Positions 51,955-61,140 of a stretch of DNA of 64,000 bases are shown here, one piece after another. The notes below the pieces were generated by a model. That model had not been told where the DNA came from. It was given only the letters and a program-made list of their open reading frames with translations, and did not search any database. This DNA comes from Psychrobacter sp. I-STPA10. Its GTDB lineage: Bacteria; Pseudomonadota; Gammaproteobacteria; Pseudomonadales; Moraxellaceae. The translations under genes and the position numbers were made by a program. The stretch is from positions 53,575-117,574 of the forward strand of contig NZ_VFYU01000010.1 in assembly GCF_021012795.1 (NCBI RefSeq), in the 5' to 3' direction. Numbering within the stretch: the stretch's first letter is position 1; the number at the start of each line of letters is the position of its first letter.

Positions 51955-52653
51955 ATGAATCCAGAATTTTGGCAAAATCGTTGGGACAATAATCAAATTG
52001 GCTGGCATCAACCCAAAGTCAATCCCAAGCTCATGCAGTTTTTTGATACCTTGCAGTTGAATACTGGGTTAAATACTGGGCAAAGCAGCGGCCATAGCTG
52101 CTCTCGTATTTTAGTACCGCTATGTGGCAAAACGCTGGATATTGGTTGGTTAGCCAAACAAGGTTTGGATGTGGTTGGTATTGAGTTGGCACAGCCTGCT
52201 GTTGAGCAGTTATTTGAAGAGCTAGAAGTTACCCCTGACATTAGCAAACATGGCAAAGTCACTCATTATCATGCTCAATATGCCAAGCAGCATATTGATA
52301 TTTGGCAAGGGGATATTTTTGATATGTCTGCTGAGCCGATTGGACAGGTGGACGCCATTTATGACCGAGCAGGATTAGTAGCTTTGCCCGATGATGCGCC
52401 AGATTATCTGCGCACCCGTTATGCTCAGCAGTTAATCAGGTTAAGTGGCTCTGCCAAACAGTTATTATTAACCTTTGATTTAAACCCTGAGACTCATGTT
52501 TCACCACCACCTTTTATAGTAACACCTGAAATGCTTCAGTGTTATTATGGTCAGCATTATCAAATTGAGCTACTAGATAAGGTGTATGCCGATAAAATCA
52601 CATCACAGGGAACATCAGGCTATTTTGTCACTTGGTTATTAGCACCGCTATAA
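51955..52653 (+). CDS. tpm: Thiopurine S-methyltransferase family protein
   Basis: A 232-residue class I methyltransferase with the TPMT signatures: EFWQNRWDNNQIGWHQPKVNP, ILVPLCGKTLDIGWLAKQG, VVGIELAQPAVEQLF, and DAIYDRAGLVALPDD. Bacterial relatives methylate thiopurines and also tellurite or selenite, so metalloid resistance is possible. An AAGGATAAAATC site precedes the ATG. Confidence 0.93.
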   Translation: MNPEFWQNRWDNNQIGWHQPKVNPKLMQFFDTLQLNTGLNTGQSSGHSCSRILVPLCGKTLDIGWLAKQGLDVVGIELAQPAVEQLFEELEVTPDISKHGKVTHYHAQYAKQHIDIWQGDIFDMSAEPIGQVDAIYDRAGLVALPDDAPDYLRTRYAQQLIRLSGSAKQLLLTFDLNPETHVSPPPFIVTPEMLQCYYGQHYQIELLDKVYADKITSQGTSGYFVTWLLAPL

Positions 52654-52745
52654 ATGTCATTAACATCGCTGTAAATAAGTAATAATGTTAAAATTATGCT
52701 TATCAACATATAAATGTTTAAATTTAATAGGAAAAAGGCAATAAC

Positions 52746-54284
52746 ATGGCAGATTGGACAGAAGGCTATATCAGTGATATCAATTATACTTATGGCTACT
52801 ACCCTTACTTAAATCCCAATAGCGTTATCATTCCATTTTTGACCGCAGGACTTGAAGTACCAAAGTTTGATACTGCTTGTGAGCTTGGCTTTGGTCAAGG
52901 TATCTCCATTAATGCCCACGCCGCTGCCTCAGATATGACATGGTATGGCACTGACTTTAATCCTGCTCACGCCAGCTTTGCTCAAGAGCTTGCGGACGTT
53001 TCTGGCAGCAATATTCATGTTTATGATCAGTCATTTGCTGAGTTTTGCAGTCGTAGCGATTTGCCCGATTTTGATTTTATTGGGCTACATGGTATTTGGT
53101 CTTGGATATCAGATGATAATCGCCACATTATTACTGACTTTTTACGCCGTAAACTTAGAGTTGGTGGCGTGTTATATATCAGCTATAACACTCTACCAGG
53201 CTGGTCTGCTGCTGCTCCCATTCGCCATATGCTCAATCAACACGACCACATACTTGGTAGTCGCGGTCAAAATATGCATAAACGGGTACAAGCCTCAATG
53301 GACTTTACCCAAAACTTGCTTAATATTTGTCAACCATTGGTTCAGCAATCACCATTTATTCCTCAAAAAATTGAGCAAATGCAAACCCTAAATCCCAATT
53401 ATTTGGCTCATGAATACTTTAATTCAGAGTGGCAACCGATGTATTTTTCTGAGCTTAATGACTGGCTATCACCTACTAAAGCCACCTTTGCTTGCTCACC
53501 TAATGTCTTAGAGGACTTTGCTCTAAGCAACTTTACCGAAGAACAACAAGCACTTCTTGCCAATATAGACGACCCCATGTTTGCCCAAACTGTCAAAGAC
53601 TACATGCACAATACCCAGTTTCGACAAGACTTTTGGGTCAAAGGTGCACGTAATATCTCGACCGCAAAGCTTGAAAAAACGTGGCAAAACTTACGTTTTT
53701 TAATGATATCCAATCGTGAAAACATCACTTTAGAAGCCTCTGGCAGACTGGGTAATATTACCTTACGACAAGATATTTATGAGCCAATTTTGGATATTTT
53801 ATCAGATTACCAAATACACCGTGTGGCTGATATTTGGCAATCCCTAGCCGATAATTTCGAACAACCCTTGCTATTTGAAGCCTTAGCATTTTTGCAAGCC
53901 AAAGGGAATATCGTATTAGTACAAGAGCAAGCCATCGTTGATAAAGTACGTGTACATTGCCAAAAGTTTAACGACTATATTTTGCAGCAAAGTCTAGTTG
54001 AGCAAAATATCAAGTCATTAGCCAGTCCTTTGACAGGTGGTGCATTTAGTTTTAGTCAATTTGATTTGATTTTTTTATACGCCTATCAGCAAGGCAAAAA
54101 ATCTACCAAACAACTGGTAAATATGGCATGGCAAACATTAACACAACAAGGCAAACATCTTGTTAAAGAGGGAAAAGACTTACAAACTGAAGAAGAAAAT
54201 TTGGCTGAATTAAAGCAAATGGCAACAGAATTTACTAAAAATATCCTGCCCATTGCTAAGCGTTTACAAATCATCACAGATTAA
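52746..54284 (+). CDS. SAM-dependent methyltransferase with regulatory domain
   Basis: A 512-residue protein. The N-terminal class I fold (residues 1-180) includes ACELGFGQGISINAHAAA, then FDFIGLHGIWSWISDDNRHII and GGVLYISYNTLPGWSAAAPIRHML. The last of these is the hallmark of the methyltransferase-plus-regulatory-domain family. The remaining part is mostly helical, with a winged-helix-like segment near the C-terminus (HRVADIWQSLADNF). The target is unknown; some members modify protein or surface polysaccharide. An AGGAAAAAGGC site precedes the ATG. Confidence 0.8.
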   Translation: MADWTEGYISDINYTYGYYPYLNPNSVIIPFLTAGLEVPKFDTACELGFGQGISINAHAAASDMTWYGTDFNPAHASFAQELADVSGSNIHVYDQSFAEFCSRSDLPDFDFIGLHGIWSWISDDNRHIITDFLRRKLRVGGVLYISYNTLPGWSAAAPIRHMLNQHDHILGSRGQNMHKRVQASMDFTQNLLNICQPLVQQSPFIPQKIEQMQTLNPNYLAHEYFNSEWQPMYFSELNDWLSPTKATFACSPNVLEDFALSNFTEEQQALLANIDDPMFAQTVKDYMHNTQFRQDFWVKGARNISTAKLEKTWQNLRFLMISNRENITLEASGRLGNITLRQDIYEPILDILSDYQIHRVADIWQSLADNFEQPLLFEALAFLQAKGNIVLVQEQAIVDKVRVHCQKFNDYILQQSLVEQNIKSLASPLTGGAFSFSQFDLIFLYAYQQGKKSTKQLVNMAWQTLTQQGKHLVKEGKDLQTEEENLAELKQMATEFTKNILPIAKRLQIITD

Positions 54285-54351
54285 AGCAAGGTTTAAAGCC
54301 TGTGTTTATAACCCGCAAAACCCACTCATTTTGAATTATAAAGACAGGCTA

Positions 54352-54816
54352 TTAGAGTGGCGCATAAATAACAATATTAACTTCTGTTAAATCAGCTAAT
54401 GCTTGTTCAATTTTTGGTTTAACTATTTGCCAATCGAGTCCGCCATTGCCTGCTCCTAATGCAGGAATGGCGATTGACTTGACCTGATTGTCGATAATAA
54501 ATTGACGCAAATCTTGTAATCCTTGTTCAATCCAAACCATTTGTGACTTTGACCGCCAATGCTGTTTGGTGGGAAAATTAATAATCCATTTTACCCCTGT
54601 CGCTAGTTTGACTTCCTCTTTGGTATGGGTGACAAACATTTTACCCGTTTGCACTTCCCCTGCTTTACAGGCTTTAGCGTAGGCTTGCATATTATCAGGA
54701 AACTGCTTTTTAAACGCTAAAGCAATGCCTTTGCCCATCACCCCAACGGTGTTAACGGCATTGACCAATGCTTCTACTTTGGCATCAAGTAAATTTCCTG
54801 TGGTGTAAGTAATCAT
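54352..54816 (-). CDS. DarG/TARG1-type macrodomain protein (stand-alone)
   Basis: A 154-residue single macrodomain. The ADP-ribose site is visible as [24 protein letters not shown] near the N-terminus, then [19 protein letters not shown] and [16 protein letters not shown] near the end. These features place it near the DarG/TARG1 branch, whose members remove ADP-ribose from DNA or proteins and neutralise DarT toxins. No DarT-like gene is adjacent. An AGGA site lies 7 bases before the ATG. The upstream zinc-protease gene is 41 bp away on the same strand. Confidence 0.85.
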   Translation of the reverse strand: MITYTTGNLLDAKVEALVNAVNTVGVMGKGIALAFKKQFPDNMQAYAKACKAGEVQTGKMFVTHTKEEVKLATGVKWIINFPTKQHWRSKSQMVWIEQGLQDLRQFIIDNQVKSIAIPALGAGNGGLDWQIVKPKIEQALADLTEVNIVIYAPL

Positions 54817-54856
54817 GGAAATCCTTTTAGTTAATCAAACAATAATCCAATAAAAA

Positions 54857-55495
54857 TTATACGCTTACAAATTCAATGGCGGGCGTATCATAGCTATCAA
54901 CGGCATTACTGCCTACTTTTTGCAAATACTGATTTACCAATGCAAACCCCAAATCATAGCCCACCCATTTTGGAATGCCTTTTTTATCATTACCAAAAAA
55001 CCAATCTGCATGGCTATAATCTGTGCTATGCCATAGTTGACGAGATTTTTCTAACCAACTTTGTCTATCTTTATTATCAAGATGGTCAACATATATTGGT
55101 GTTTTATTCACAACCATACTTTCAAAATGGCATGCCAATCCTTCAGTAATTAGTGCCTCTAGTAATGTTTTACCATAACCCACCGAACCATGACGAAAAC
55201 AGTGATGCAATTCATGAGCCAGTGTGGCGGTAAAAAGTTGCTGAAAGTTTGCCATTAAATAATCATTATCCTCTGGTAGCCACAATTGAATTTCATGTTC
55301 TGTCGGTGTATAGCCACCCATACCCATTTCAGGTGGAACATATTCATTATATTTAGCAATAACATCTACAGATAACGATTCTAAAATCATTACTTCATTA
55401 ATTTGCTCAACTGCCACCGCAAATGACTGTTGAATATAATCTATCATCTTGCTTAATTTGCCATTAGCATTGAGTATGTGTAATTTTATAGCCAT
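54857..55495 (-). CDS. Zinc-metallopeptidase-like protein (DUF2268 type)
   Basis: A 212-residue zincin-like protein. LAHELHHCFRHGSVGYGKTLLEALITEGLACHFE carries an HExxH-type site with a downstream Glu (EGLACHFE), as in DUF2268/gluzincin-like families. A hydrophobic strand precedes it. The C-terminal half contains WYFG-like and GYDLGFALVNQYLQK segments. No signal peptide is seen. The ATG at 55495 has an AGGTGG site 5 bases upstream. It forms a two-gene unit with the macrodomain gene. The substrate is unknown. Confidence 0.75.
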   Translation of the reverse strand: MAIKLHILNANGKLSKMIDYIQQSFAVAVEQINEVMILESLSVDVIAKYNEYVPPEMGMGGYTPTEHEIQLWLPEDNDYLMANFQQLFTATLAHELHHCFRHGSVGYGKTLLEALITEGLACHFESMVVNKTPIYVDHLDNKDRQSWLEKSRQLWHSTDYSHADWFFGNDKKGIPKWVGYDLGFALVNQYLQKVGSNAVDSYDTPAIEFVSV

Positions 55496-55698
55496 ATATT
55501 CCACCTATTTTATTAGTTAATTCAACATCATATTAATACAAGACATTGATACGAAAAACTAAGCAAAGGTGGCAAAATGCTAAAATGATAATGTAACAGC
55601 TCAGTATTAAACAGATGATGCTAAAACTTTAATTTAATTAAATAATGCATATTATAAATTGCTCATAACTGGTCTTTATTTATTTTTTGTATTATATT

Positions 55699-55714
55699 AA
55701 TAAGAATTATTATC
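55699..55714. promoter_or_regulatory. Putative Fur box upstream of the methyltransferase gene
   Basis: The reverse strand reads TGATAATAATTCTTAT, which matches the Fur 7-1-7 half-site consensus TGATAAT-N-ATTATCA in the left half and about four of seven positions in the right. It lies 19 bp before the ATG at 55733, where it would overlap a promoter or leader. Confidence 0.4.
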
Positions 55715-55732
55715 AAATAAAAAGACACAGCC

Positions 55733-56575
55733 ATGACCACCCCAACCCCTTCATTAACCGATGTTCCCGAAACCATGCTTTGGACACTGCACAATCGTGC
55801 CAGTGAAGCCATGCGTAGTGATGGCTGTATTGATGATCCTAAATGTTTAAGTATCTATCAAGCCATTGACTATGATTATCAGCGTTCATTTGGTAAGCCT
55901 GATGGTTCTCATGGCGTCCGCTCACAGCTTTTTGATGAGCATGTACGCAAATTTATCCATAAAAACCCAAATGCTGTGATTGTCAATCTTGGTGAGGGTT
56001 TGGAAACTCAACGCTTTCGTATCAAATCCCCTGATAGCGTATTGTGGCTATCGATTGACCTACCTGATGCCATTGCTATGCGTGAGCAGTTTATTACCCC
56101 TGATGAGCAACACCGCCATATCAGCAAAAGCATATTAGATACCAGCTGGTTTGATGATGTGCCTGAGGGTCGTCCTGTATTTATCACTGCACAAGGGCTA
56201 TTTATGTATTTTACTCCAGAGCAGTTGCGTCCTTTATTTCATGCGATGGGACAACGCTTTATAGGGGCGAAACTGATGTTTGATTATTTGAATGTTTATT
56301 TTTCGCAAAAAAGCATCAGTGAAAAAGGCTGGATGAAAACGCCCCATTACCGCACACCACCCATGCCTTGGGGTATTTATCGTAACGAGCTTGAGCCAAC
56401 CTTATCCAATTGGATTGGCTATCCTATCACTATCAATAATGTTACCTTTTTATATCCACGTAGATTGCGGGCATTACGCTGGTTTGTACAGACTGCCGAA
56501 AAACACCTCCCCTTTATTAGTAATCGGTTTCCTGGTATTTGCTGGTTACAGTTTAAAAAGACAAAAAAAACCTGA
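55733..56575 (+). CDS. LCMT/PPM-type class I methyltransferase
   Basis: A 280-residue protein of the leucine-carboxyl-methyltransferase fold family, here probably a small-molecule O-methyltransferase. Motifs: TMLWTLHNRASEAM, RSQLFDEHVRKFI, VIVNLGEGLETQRFRI, WLSIDLPDAIAMRE, and ITAQGLFMYFTPEQLRPLF. The C-terminus is basic (QFKKTKKT). It has no operon partner. A Fur-like box lies upstream, so iron control is possible. Confidence 0.82.
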   Translation: MTTPTPSLTDVPETMLWTLHNRASEAMRSDGCIDDPKCLSIYQAIDYDYQRSFGKPDGSHGVRSQLFDEHVRKFIHKNPNAVIVNLGEGLETQRFRIKSPDSVLWLSIDLPDAIAMREQFITPDEQHRHISKSILDTSWFDDVPEGRPVFITAQGLFMYFTPEQLRPLFHAMGQRFIGAKLMFDYLNVYFSQKSISEKGWMKTPHYRTPPMPWGIYRNELEPTLSNWIGYPITINNVTFLYPRRLRALRWFVQTAEKHLPFISNRFPGICWLQFKKTKKT

Positions 56576-56656
56576 TACATGCCAACACTTTTATTTTTTA
56601 TGGAATTTGGTTACTCTTACAAAGTCTTTCTTTGTTAACAACAGGACTCTTGTTCC

Positions 56657-58081
56657 ATGAATTATTGCATCAAACACTCCCAATTCAAATTAACCTTTGC
56701 CGTTATTAGCACATTGCTTTTTACTGGCACTGCCTATGCTGCCAAACCGCCTGCCCCCGAGCTATCTAATGCCCAATTTCAGCAATGTTTAAATGGCTTA
56801 AAAAACTCAAGTACCTTTCGTGGTGTGTCCAGTCAAACCTTTGAGCGTTATCGTCCTAGCCAACCTGACCCCAGCGTTATTCAATCTCTCAATTATCAGC
56901 CTGAATTTCAAAAAGACGTTTGGGATTATTTATCTGCTTTAGTCGATAAAGAACGGGTCGATGATGGTATTCAAGCTAAACACCAATGGTCAGATACACT
57001 GCGCCGTATTGAAGCTCGATATGGAGTGAAGCCAGAACATGTCCTCGGAGTTTGGGGTGTGGAATCTAACTTTGGGCAAACTTTGGGTAAAAAACCCTTA
57101 TTTGACTCCTTAGCCACCCTATCATGCTTTGATCGTCGCCAATCTTACTTTCAAGGCGAATATGCCAATGCACTAAAAATTGTACAAAATGGTGACATTG
57201 CTGCCAGCGACATGACAGGTTCATGGGCAGGCGCATTTGGACAGACACAATTTATGCCCAGCACATTTTTAGAATTGGCAGTAGATTTTGATGGTGATGG
57301 TCGCCGAGATTTGGTTAATAGTGTACCCGATGCCCTAGCCTCTACTGCCAACTTCTTATCCAAGCGCGGTTATCGTAGTGGCGAGCCTTGGGGATATGAA
57401 GTAAGCAAACCTGCCAACTTTTGGGCAACCAGTAATCGCAGAGACAAAAAACCCATGAGCTATTGGCGCAATCAAGGATTCACCCTTGCCAATGGTCGCC
57501 CTCTACCCTATGATCTCGATCGCGCCGCTCTTATCATGCCTGCTGGCAATGATGGTCCTGCCTTTTTAGTGGGTAAAAATTTCGATACTTTCTACTCTTA
57601 TAACGCCTCAGAAAACTATGCATTGGCTATTGCACATCTATCAGATTTGATTACCCGTGAGGACAGCAATCGTACTGATTTTATTACATCATGGCCAACC
57701 GATGACCCTGGTATTAGTCGTCAACAAGCCAAAGAGATTCAACAAGCCTTACTCAATGCTGGTTACGACATTGGTGAAGTTGATGGCATCATTGGTGACA
57801 ATACTCGCAAAGCCATCATGCAATATCAAAGCAGTCGCGGCGTTTTTCCTGCCGATGGACGTGCTGGACAAAAGTTCTATCGTCTCATTACTAATACTAA
57901 TGCACCAATAAATAACACCCAACCAGTACCATATCAACAATCACCTTATCAGCCCCATACACAGCCAACACCAACTGCCAATGACAGTATGGCGCAACTG
58001 ATTAACAATAGAGCAAGCTATCGCCGTATTACAAATGCAGATGGCAGCATTCAACTGATACGTGTGGATGATGGCTCTTAA
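56657..58081 (+). CDS. MltB-family lytic murein transglycosylase with peptidoglycan-binding domain
   Basis: A 474-residue exported enzyme that cuts glycan strands to 1,6-anhydro ends. A signal peptide ends TGTAYA. The SLT_2 domain has VLGVWGVESNFGQTLG (catalytic Glu), SWAGAFGQTQFMPSTFLELAVDFDGDGRRDLVNS and LPYDLDRAALIMPAG. A PG-binding domain follows (ISRQQAKEIQQALLNAGYDIGEVDGIIGDNTRKAIMQYQ), then a Pro/Gln-rich tail. There is no lipobox, so it is soluble in the periplasm rather than a lipoprotein. Confidence 0.93.
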   Translation: MNYCIKHSQFKLTFAVISTLLFTGTAYAAKPPAPELSNAQFQQCLNGLKNSSTFRGVSSQTFERYRPSQPDPSVIQSLNYQPEFQKDVWDYLSALVDKERVDDGIQAKHQWSDTLRRIEARYGVKPEHVLGVWGVESNFGQTLGKKPLFDSLATLSCFDRRQSYFQGEYANALKIVQNGDIAASDMTGSWAGAFGQTQFMPSTFLELAVDFDGDGRRDLVNSVPDALASTANFLSKRGYRSGEPWGYEVSKPANFWATSNRRDKKPMSYWRNQGFTLANGRPLPYDLDRAALIMPAGNDGPAFLVGKNFDTFYSYNASENYALAIAHLSDLITREDSNRTDFITSWPTDDPGISRQQAKEIQQALLNAGYDIGEVDGIIGDNTRKAIMQYQSSRGVFPADGRAGQKFYRLITNTNAPINNTQPVPYQQSPYQPHTQPTPTANDSMAQLINNRASYRRITNADGSIQLIRVDDGS

Positions 58082-58112
58082 TATAACCGCTGCCCAAGAT
58101 AATAAAAATCAT

Positions 58113-58145
58113 AAAAAAGACCCATAACAGCATTATGGGTCTTTT
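58113..58145 (+). terminator. Terminator after the lytic transglycosylase gene
   Basis: AAAAAGACCCATA pairs with TATGGGTCTTTT across a 6-base loop, 33 bp after the stop. Confidence 0.85.
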
Positions 58146-58185
58146 GGATATAACAAATTGCTATATAAATAAATTCACTGACTGA

Positions 58186-58488
58186 CTAAACAAAAGGGGG
58201 CGGATTGGGTTTACCATTCTCACCATCCCAATTATCACGTGCTTTTTCATCAAGATCAGCAGAAGTTTTTGGTTCCCACTTGCCATTTTCTTTCCAAGTG
58301 TTATCACCCCAATCTTCCTCTTCTTCTTTTTGATCATCCCACTGTTTATAAGAACTTTTAGGATCAATGCCACGTCGTTTCATATCCGTAACTTGTTCTT
58401 CTAGGGTGTGAAACTGTTCAGTCTCATGCATAGCTTTTTCAAGGTCATCAAGTTCATGTTTTAACGCATCACTTTCTGGAGTACTCAT
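58186..58488 (-). CDS. Highly charged small protein of unknown function
   Basis: A 100-residue, strongly acidic soluble protein. The N-terminal 50 residues are a predicted helix or coiled coil (ESDALKHELDDLEKAMHETEQFHTLEEQV). The C-terminal half is rich in Trp, Asp, Lys and Glu (KQWDDQKEEEEDWGDNTWKENGKWEP). The ATG at 58488 has AGGAA 8 bases upstream; the one at 58494 is too close to that site. No family recognised; convergent with the transglycosylase gene. Confidence 0.6.
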   Translation of the reverse strand: MSTPESDALKHELDDLEKAMHETEQFHTLEEQVTDMKRRGIDPKSSYKQWDDQKEEEEDWGDNTWKENGKWEPKTSADLDEKARDNWDGENGKPNPPPFV

Positions 58489-58697
58489 TCTCATATTCCT
58501 TATTCTATTTTTGGTATATTACATCTGATATAACAAATTTATATATTAAATTAATAATACTATAAGTAGTTATATCAACTTCCACTTTTGATACTATCTT
58601 ATGTTTATTAAAAATGGAAGTGTTAAAATTCTACTATAACGACACCATCAACACATATTAGATAACCATCAATACTAGAAATTATCGCTGAGTATTA

Positions 58698-59738
58698 CTA
58701 AGCAGATGTATTAGAAATCACTTGTAATGCTTGTGAAGTTAATTGCCACAACTCACGAGAGGTGGATTGATTACTCACACTTTGTCTTAGCCATTGGTTG
58801 TCACATAACTGTTGCAACACATAGCGTAATACTGACTTCTTAATTTGACAACGTGATACTGCATGCGCCTTAGGCATAACACTTGTAATATGCTCTACCG
58901 CCATCTTAGATAAATGTGTATTCAAACAACGCGCCAATGTATCCGTGGTAAAAGGCTGGTTTAGCTTTGATAACATCACTAAAATTTGTCGCCAAGTTAA
59001 CACCTCTGTTAGGCTCACCTCTCTTAAATTACCATCTTGATAAGCATGCGCTAAATAATCTACTGATAGCATATCATCTATTGAAACCATTTCTGTATTT
59101 TGTAGCGGCGCACCAAGCTCTGCCAAAAGTTGTCTTTCTATATCATCTTGCGACTTTGTTGCTTGCGTTGCTTGGGTTTTATATGATGAAGGCGTTTGTA
59201 CAAATTCGTTTGAATTTGTTTGCAAAGAAGCAACCTGTTGTGACGATGTTAACGATGCGCCTTGCATTGCAGCCGCATTATGGCTCGACCAAGTAGGGTC
59301 GGTTAAATACACCATAAAATTTTTAAACACATTATTTAAATACTGCGCAAATACTTGTTCATACTGATAATAAGTAATATGTTGCTGATTTTGTGCTTCT
59401 ACTAAACTGACAAAATCTTGACGCTGACGCTCCCATGTGCCCGTATTATTGGTATTAATAAAAATAAGCATCGGTTTACGTTTTGCCTTTGCGGTCAAAT
59501 AGCTTAAATGCATCTGACTCACCCCTGACATATTTGTTTCCCCATAACTCTCGCCAATGATCATAATGACAAAATCACAGCTTTCAATACAACGCCGACT
59601 ATAATTCATCGTCTCTGTTGAAATCACTGGCAAATCTTGAGTCAAAAATGCTTGTCGCTCAAAAAATAAAGCCAACTGTGAACTGACCAAAGGTTGTTCA
59701 TTGGTGACTTTTATTATATGGGCATGGTAACGCATCAT
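58698..59738 (-). CDS. DUF4062-like protein with a helical C-terminal domain
   Basis: A 346-residue protein. The N-terminal 150 residues resemble DUF4062/TIR-fold proteins: VSSQLALFFERQAFL, ESCDFVIMIIGESYG, the SQMHLSYLTAKAKRKPMLIFIN strand-helix-strand and then a long basic helix. A Ser/Gln-rich linker (residues 155-205) leads to a C-terminal helical region with a possible winged-helix look (LRYVLQQLCDNQWLRQSV). Proteins of this type are often found with defence or signalling NTPases, but none is encoded nearby. It is upstream of nothing obvious and lies next to murI. Confidence 0.55.
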   Translation of the reverse strand: MMRYHAHIIKVTNEQPLVSSQLALFFERQAFLTQDLPVISTETMNYSRRCIESCDFVIMIIGESYGETNMSGVSQMHLSYLTAKAKRKPMLIFINTNNTGTWERQRQDFVSLVEAQNQQHITYYQYEQVFAQYLNNVFKNFMVYLTDPTWSSHNAAAMQGASLTSSQQVASLQTNSNEFVQTPSSYKTQATQATKSQDDIERQLLAELGAPLQNTEMVSIDDMLSVDYLAHAYQDGNLREVSLTEVLTWRQILVMLSKLNQPFTTDTLARCLNTHLSKMAVEHITSVMPKAHAVSRCQIKKSVLRYVLQQLCDNQWLRQSVSNQSTSRELWQLTSQALQVISNTSA

Positions 59739-59875
59739 TTATTTATCCACTTATAGCAATACATCAACTTAGCTGAATAAAAATCCATCAGCTTATCTAA
59801 ATGTTCTATCTTAAAAGATTAAAATAGAGACTGTTTTTCAAAATGTTTTAATTTGACTTGCTAGATTATACATAC

Positions 59876-60829
59876 TTAAGTTGCTAGTTTAATGATTAAA
59901 TTTAGTAGTTTTGCATCTCGTTTTGTCGCATAGAAAGCCAACTGAGTCATATTCGTCCTTATCTGCCATATATCTAAGGCAAGATTAATTGTGTCTTGCT
60001 GTTGATTTGGCAACTGTAGCTTGTCTGCCTTTTGTAATAAATCATACACACGCAATGCAATGGCTCGACCTGAGTCTACTACCCTTATGCTATAATTTTT
60101 TTCTTGTATGTGTGTCAATAAAAAATCACGAAAAAAAGGATAATGAGTACAACCCAATACAATATGATCCACATTTTGTTGAGCAAACTCTGCCAACATT
60201 GTCCGTAAATTATTGGCAGTGGGACTCTCTTCTGGCATGCCTGCTTCTACCCATGGTACTAAGGCAGGATCATACCACTTTGTCACCTGCACATTATTAG
60301 CTATAGCAACCTCTTGAATCACCCGATTTAACAAATCACCTGCAAGTGTTGCTTGTGTTGCAAGGACTGCCACATGCTTACTTTGACTTGCTAATACTGC
60401 GGGTTTCAGTGCAGGTACAAGCCCTACAATAGGCAGATTAGGGTAATATTGTCTTGCCAACTCTAAAGCATAAGCGGACGCACTATTACAAGCAATCACC
60501 ACAATCTTACACCCAGCATTTACCAACCAAGACACCGCTGTTAAAGTTAATTGTTGTATTTCTTCTTTACAACGACTGCCATAAGGTACATTTTTAGTAT
60601 CTGCATAATATAAATACTTTTCATTAGGCATCAATTTTGCCAAATGTAAAAAAACGGATAAACCGCCAACACCAGAATCAAATAATCCAATGGGAGCATC
60701 TGTCTTTAAATACAAATGATAAGGGTTTTTTACTTGAGTTAATTTTGAATGACTTACATAACCCTCCACACTGGTATCTATATTATCCTTTATATAGGGT
60801 GACGGGCAATTAAGTGATTTTGATGACAT
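59876..60829 (-). CDS. murI: Glutamate racemase
   Basis: Makes D-glutamate for peptidoglycan. PIGLFDSGVGGLSVF opens the fold, the two catalytic cysteines lie in IVVIACNSASAYA and HIVLGCTHYPFF, and YYADTKNVPYG and VDSGRAIA are present. The 317-residue protein carries about 45 residues before the fold, so the true start may lie further in; no better ribosome site was seen. Divergent or co-directional neighbours give no operon. Confidence 0.95.
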   Translation of the reverse strand: MSSKSLNCPSPYIKDNIDTSVEGYVSHSKLTQVKNPYHLYLKTDAPIGLFDSGVGGLSVFLHLAKLMPNEKYLYYADTKNVPYGSRCKEEIQQLTLTAVSWLVNAGCKIVVIACNSASAYALELARQYYPNLPIVGLVPALKPAVLASQSKHVAVLATQATLAGDLLNRVIQEVAIANNVQVTKWYDPALVPWVEAGMPEESPTANNLRTMLAEFAQQNVDHIVLGCTHYPFFRDFLLTHIQEKNYSIRVVDSGRAIALRVYDLLQKADKLQLPNQQQDTINLALDIWQIRTNMTQLAFYATKRDAKLLNLIIKLAT

Positions 60830-61075
60830 GGTAATAATTCTTCATTCTGCGAGATGACTCTTATTTACAAACCAATCTCTATAAAATAACAGCACATTTA
60901 TACGAAATTTGTCTAATCCCGCATATCATAACGTAAGCTGATGTCTCTTCATAAGCAAAATTCATTTTTCTCTCCAAGAATATCCCTATTTATAGATAAC
61001 TATCTATTTGATATTCTTAATAAATATTTAAAGCAGTAGCCAAGCACAACACAACCAAACACAAAAAAACATCAC

Positions 61076-61117
61076 ATAAAAAAATGCTTATCGACACTGT
61101 CGCCAATAAGCATTTTA
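61076..61117 (-). terminator. Terminator after the symporter genes
   Basis: On the minus strand AATGCTTATTGGCGACAG pairs in part with CTGTCGATAAGCATT and ends in a T-run, 24 bp past the symporter stop. The remainder of the 60830-61140 gap is AT-rich and holds no gene. Confidence 0.8.
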
Positions 61118-61140
61118 TATTTATATCCTTATCATAGCTA

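Noticed and set aside
52945..53391. A 148-codon frame in another phase of the 512-residue methyltransferase gene
   Set aside because: The overlapping gene shows clear family motifs in its own frame; the alternative product is merely hydrophobic.
54352..54816. Complete DarTG toxin-antitoxin system
   Set aside because: Only the macrodomain is present; neither neighbour shows a DarT ADP-ribosyltransferase fold and the macrodomain lacks DarG's C-terminal part.
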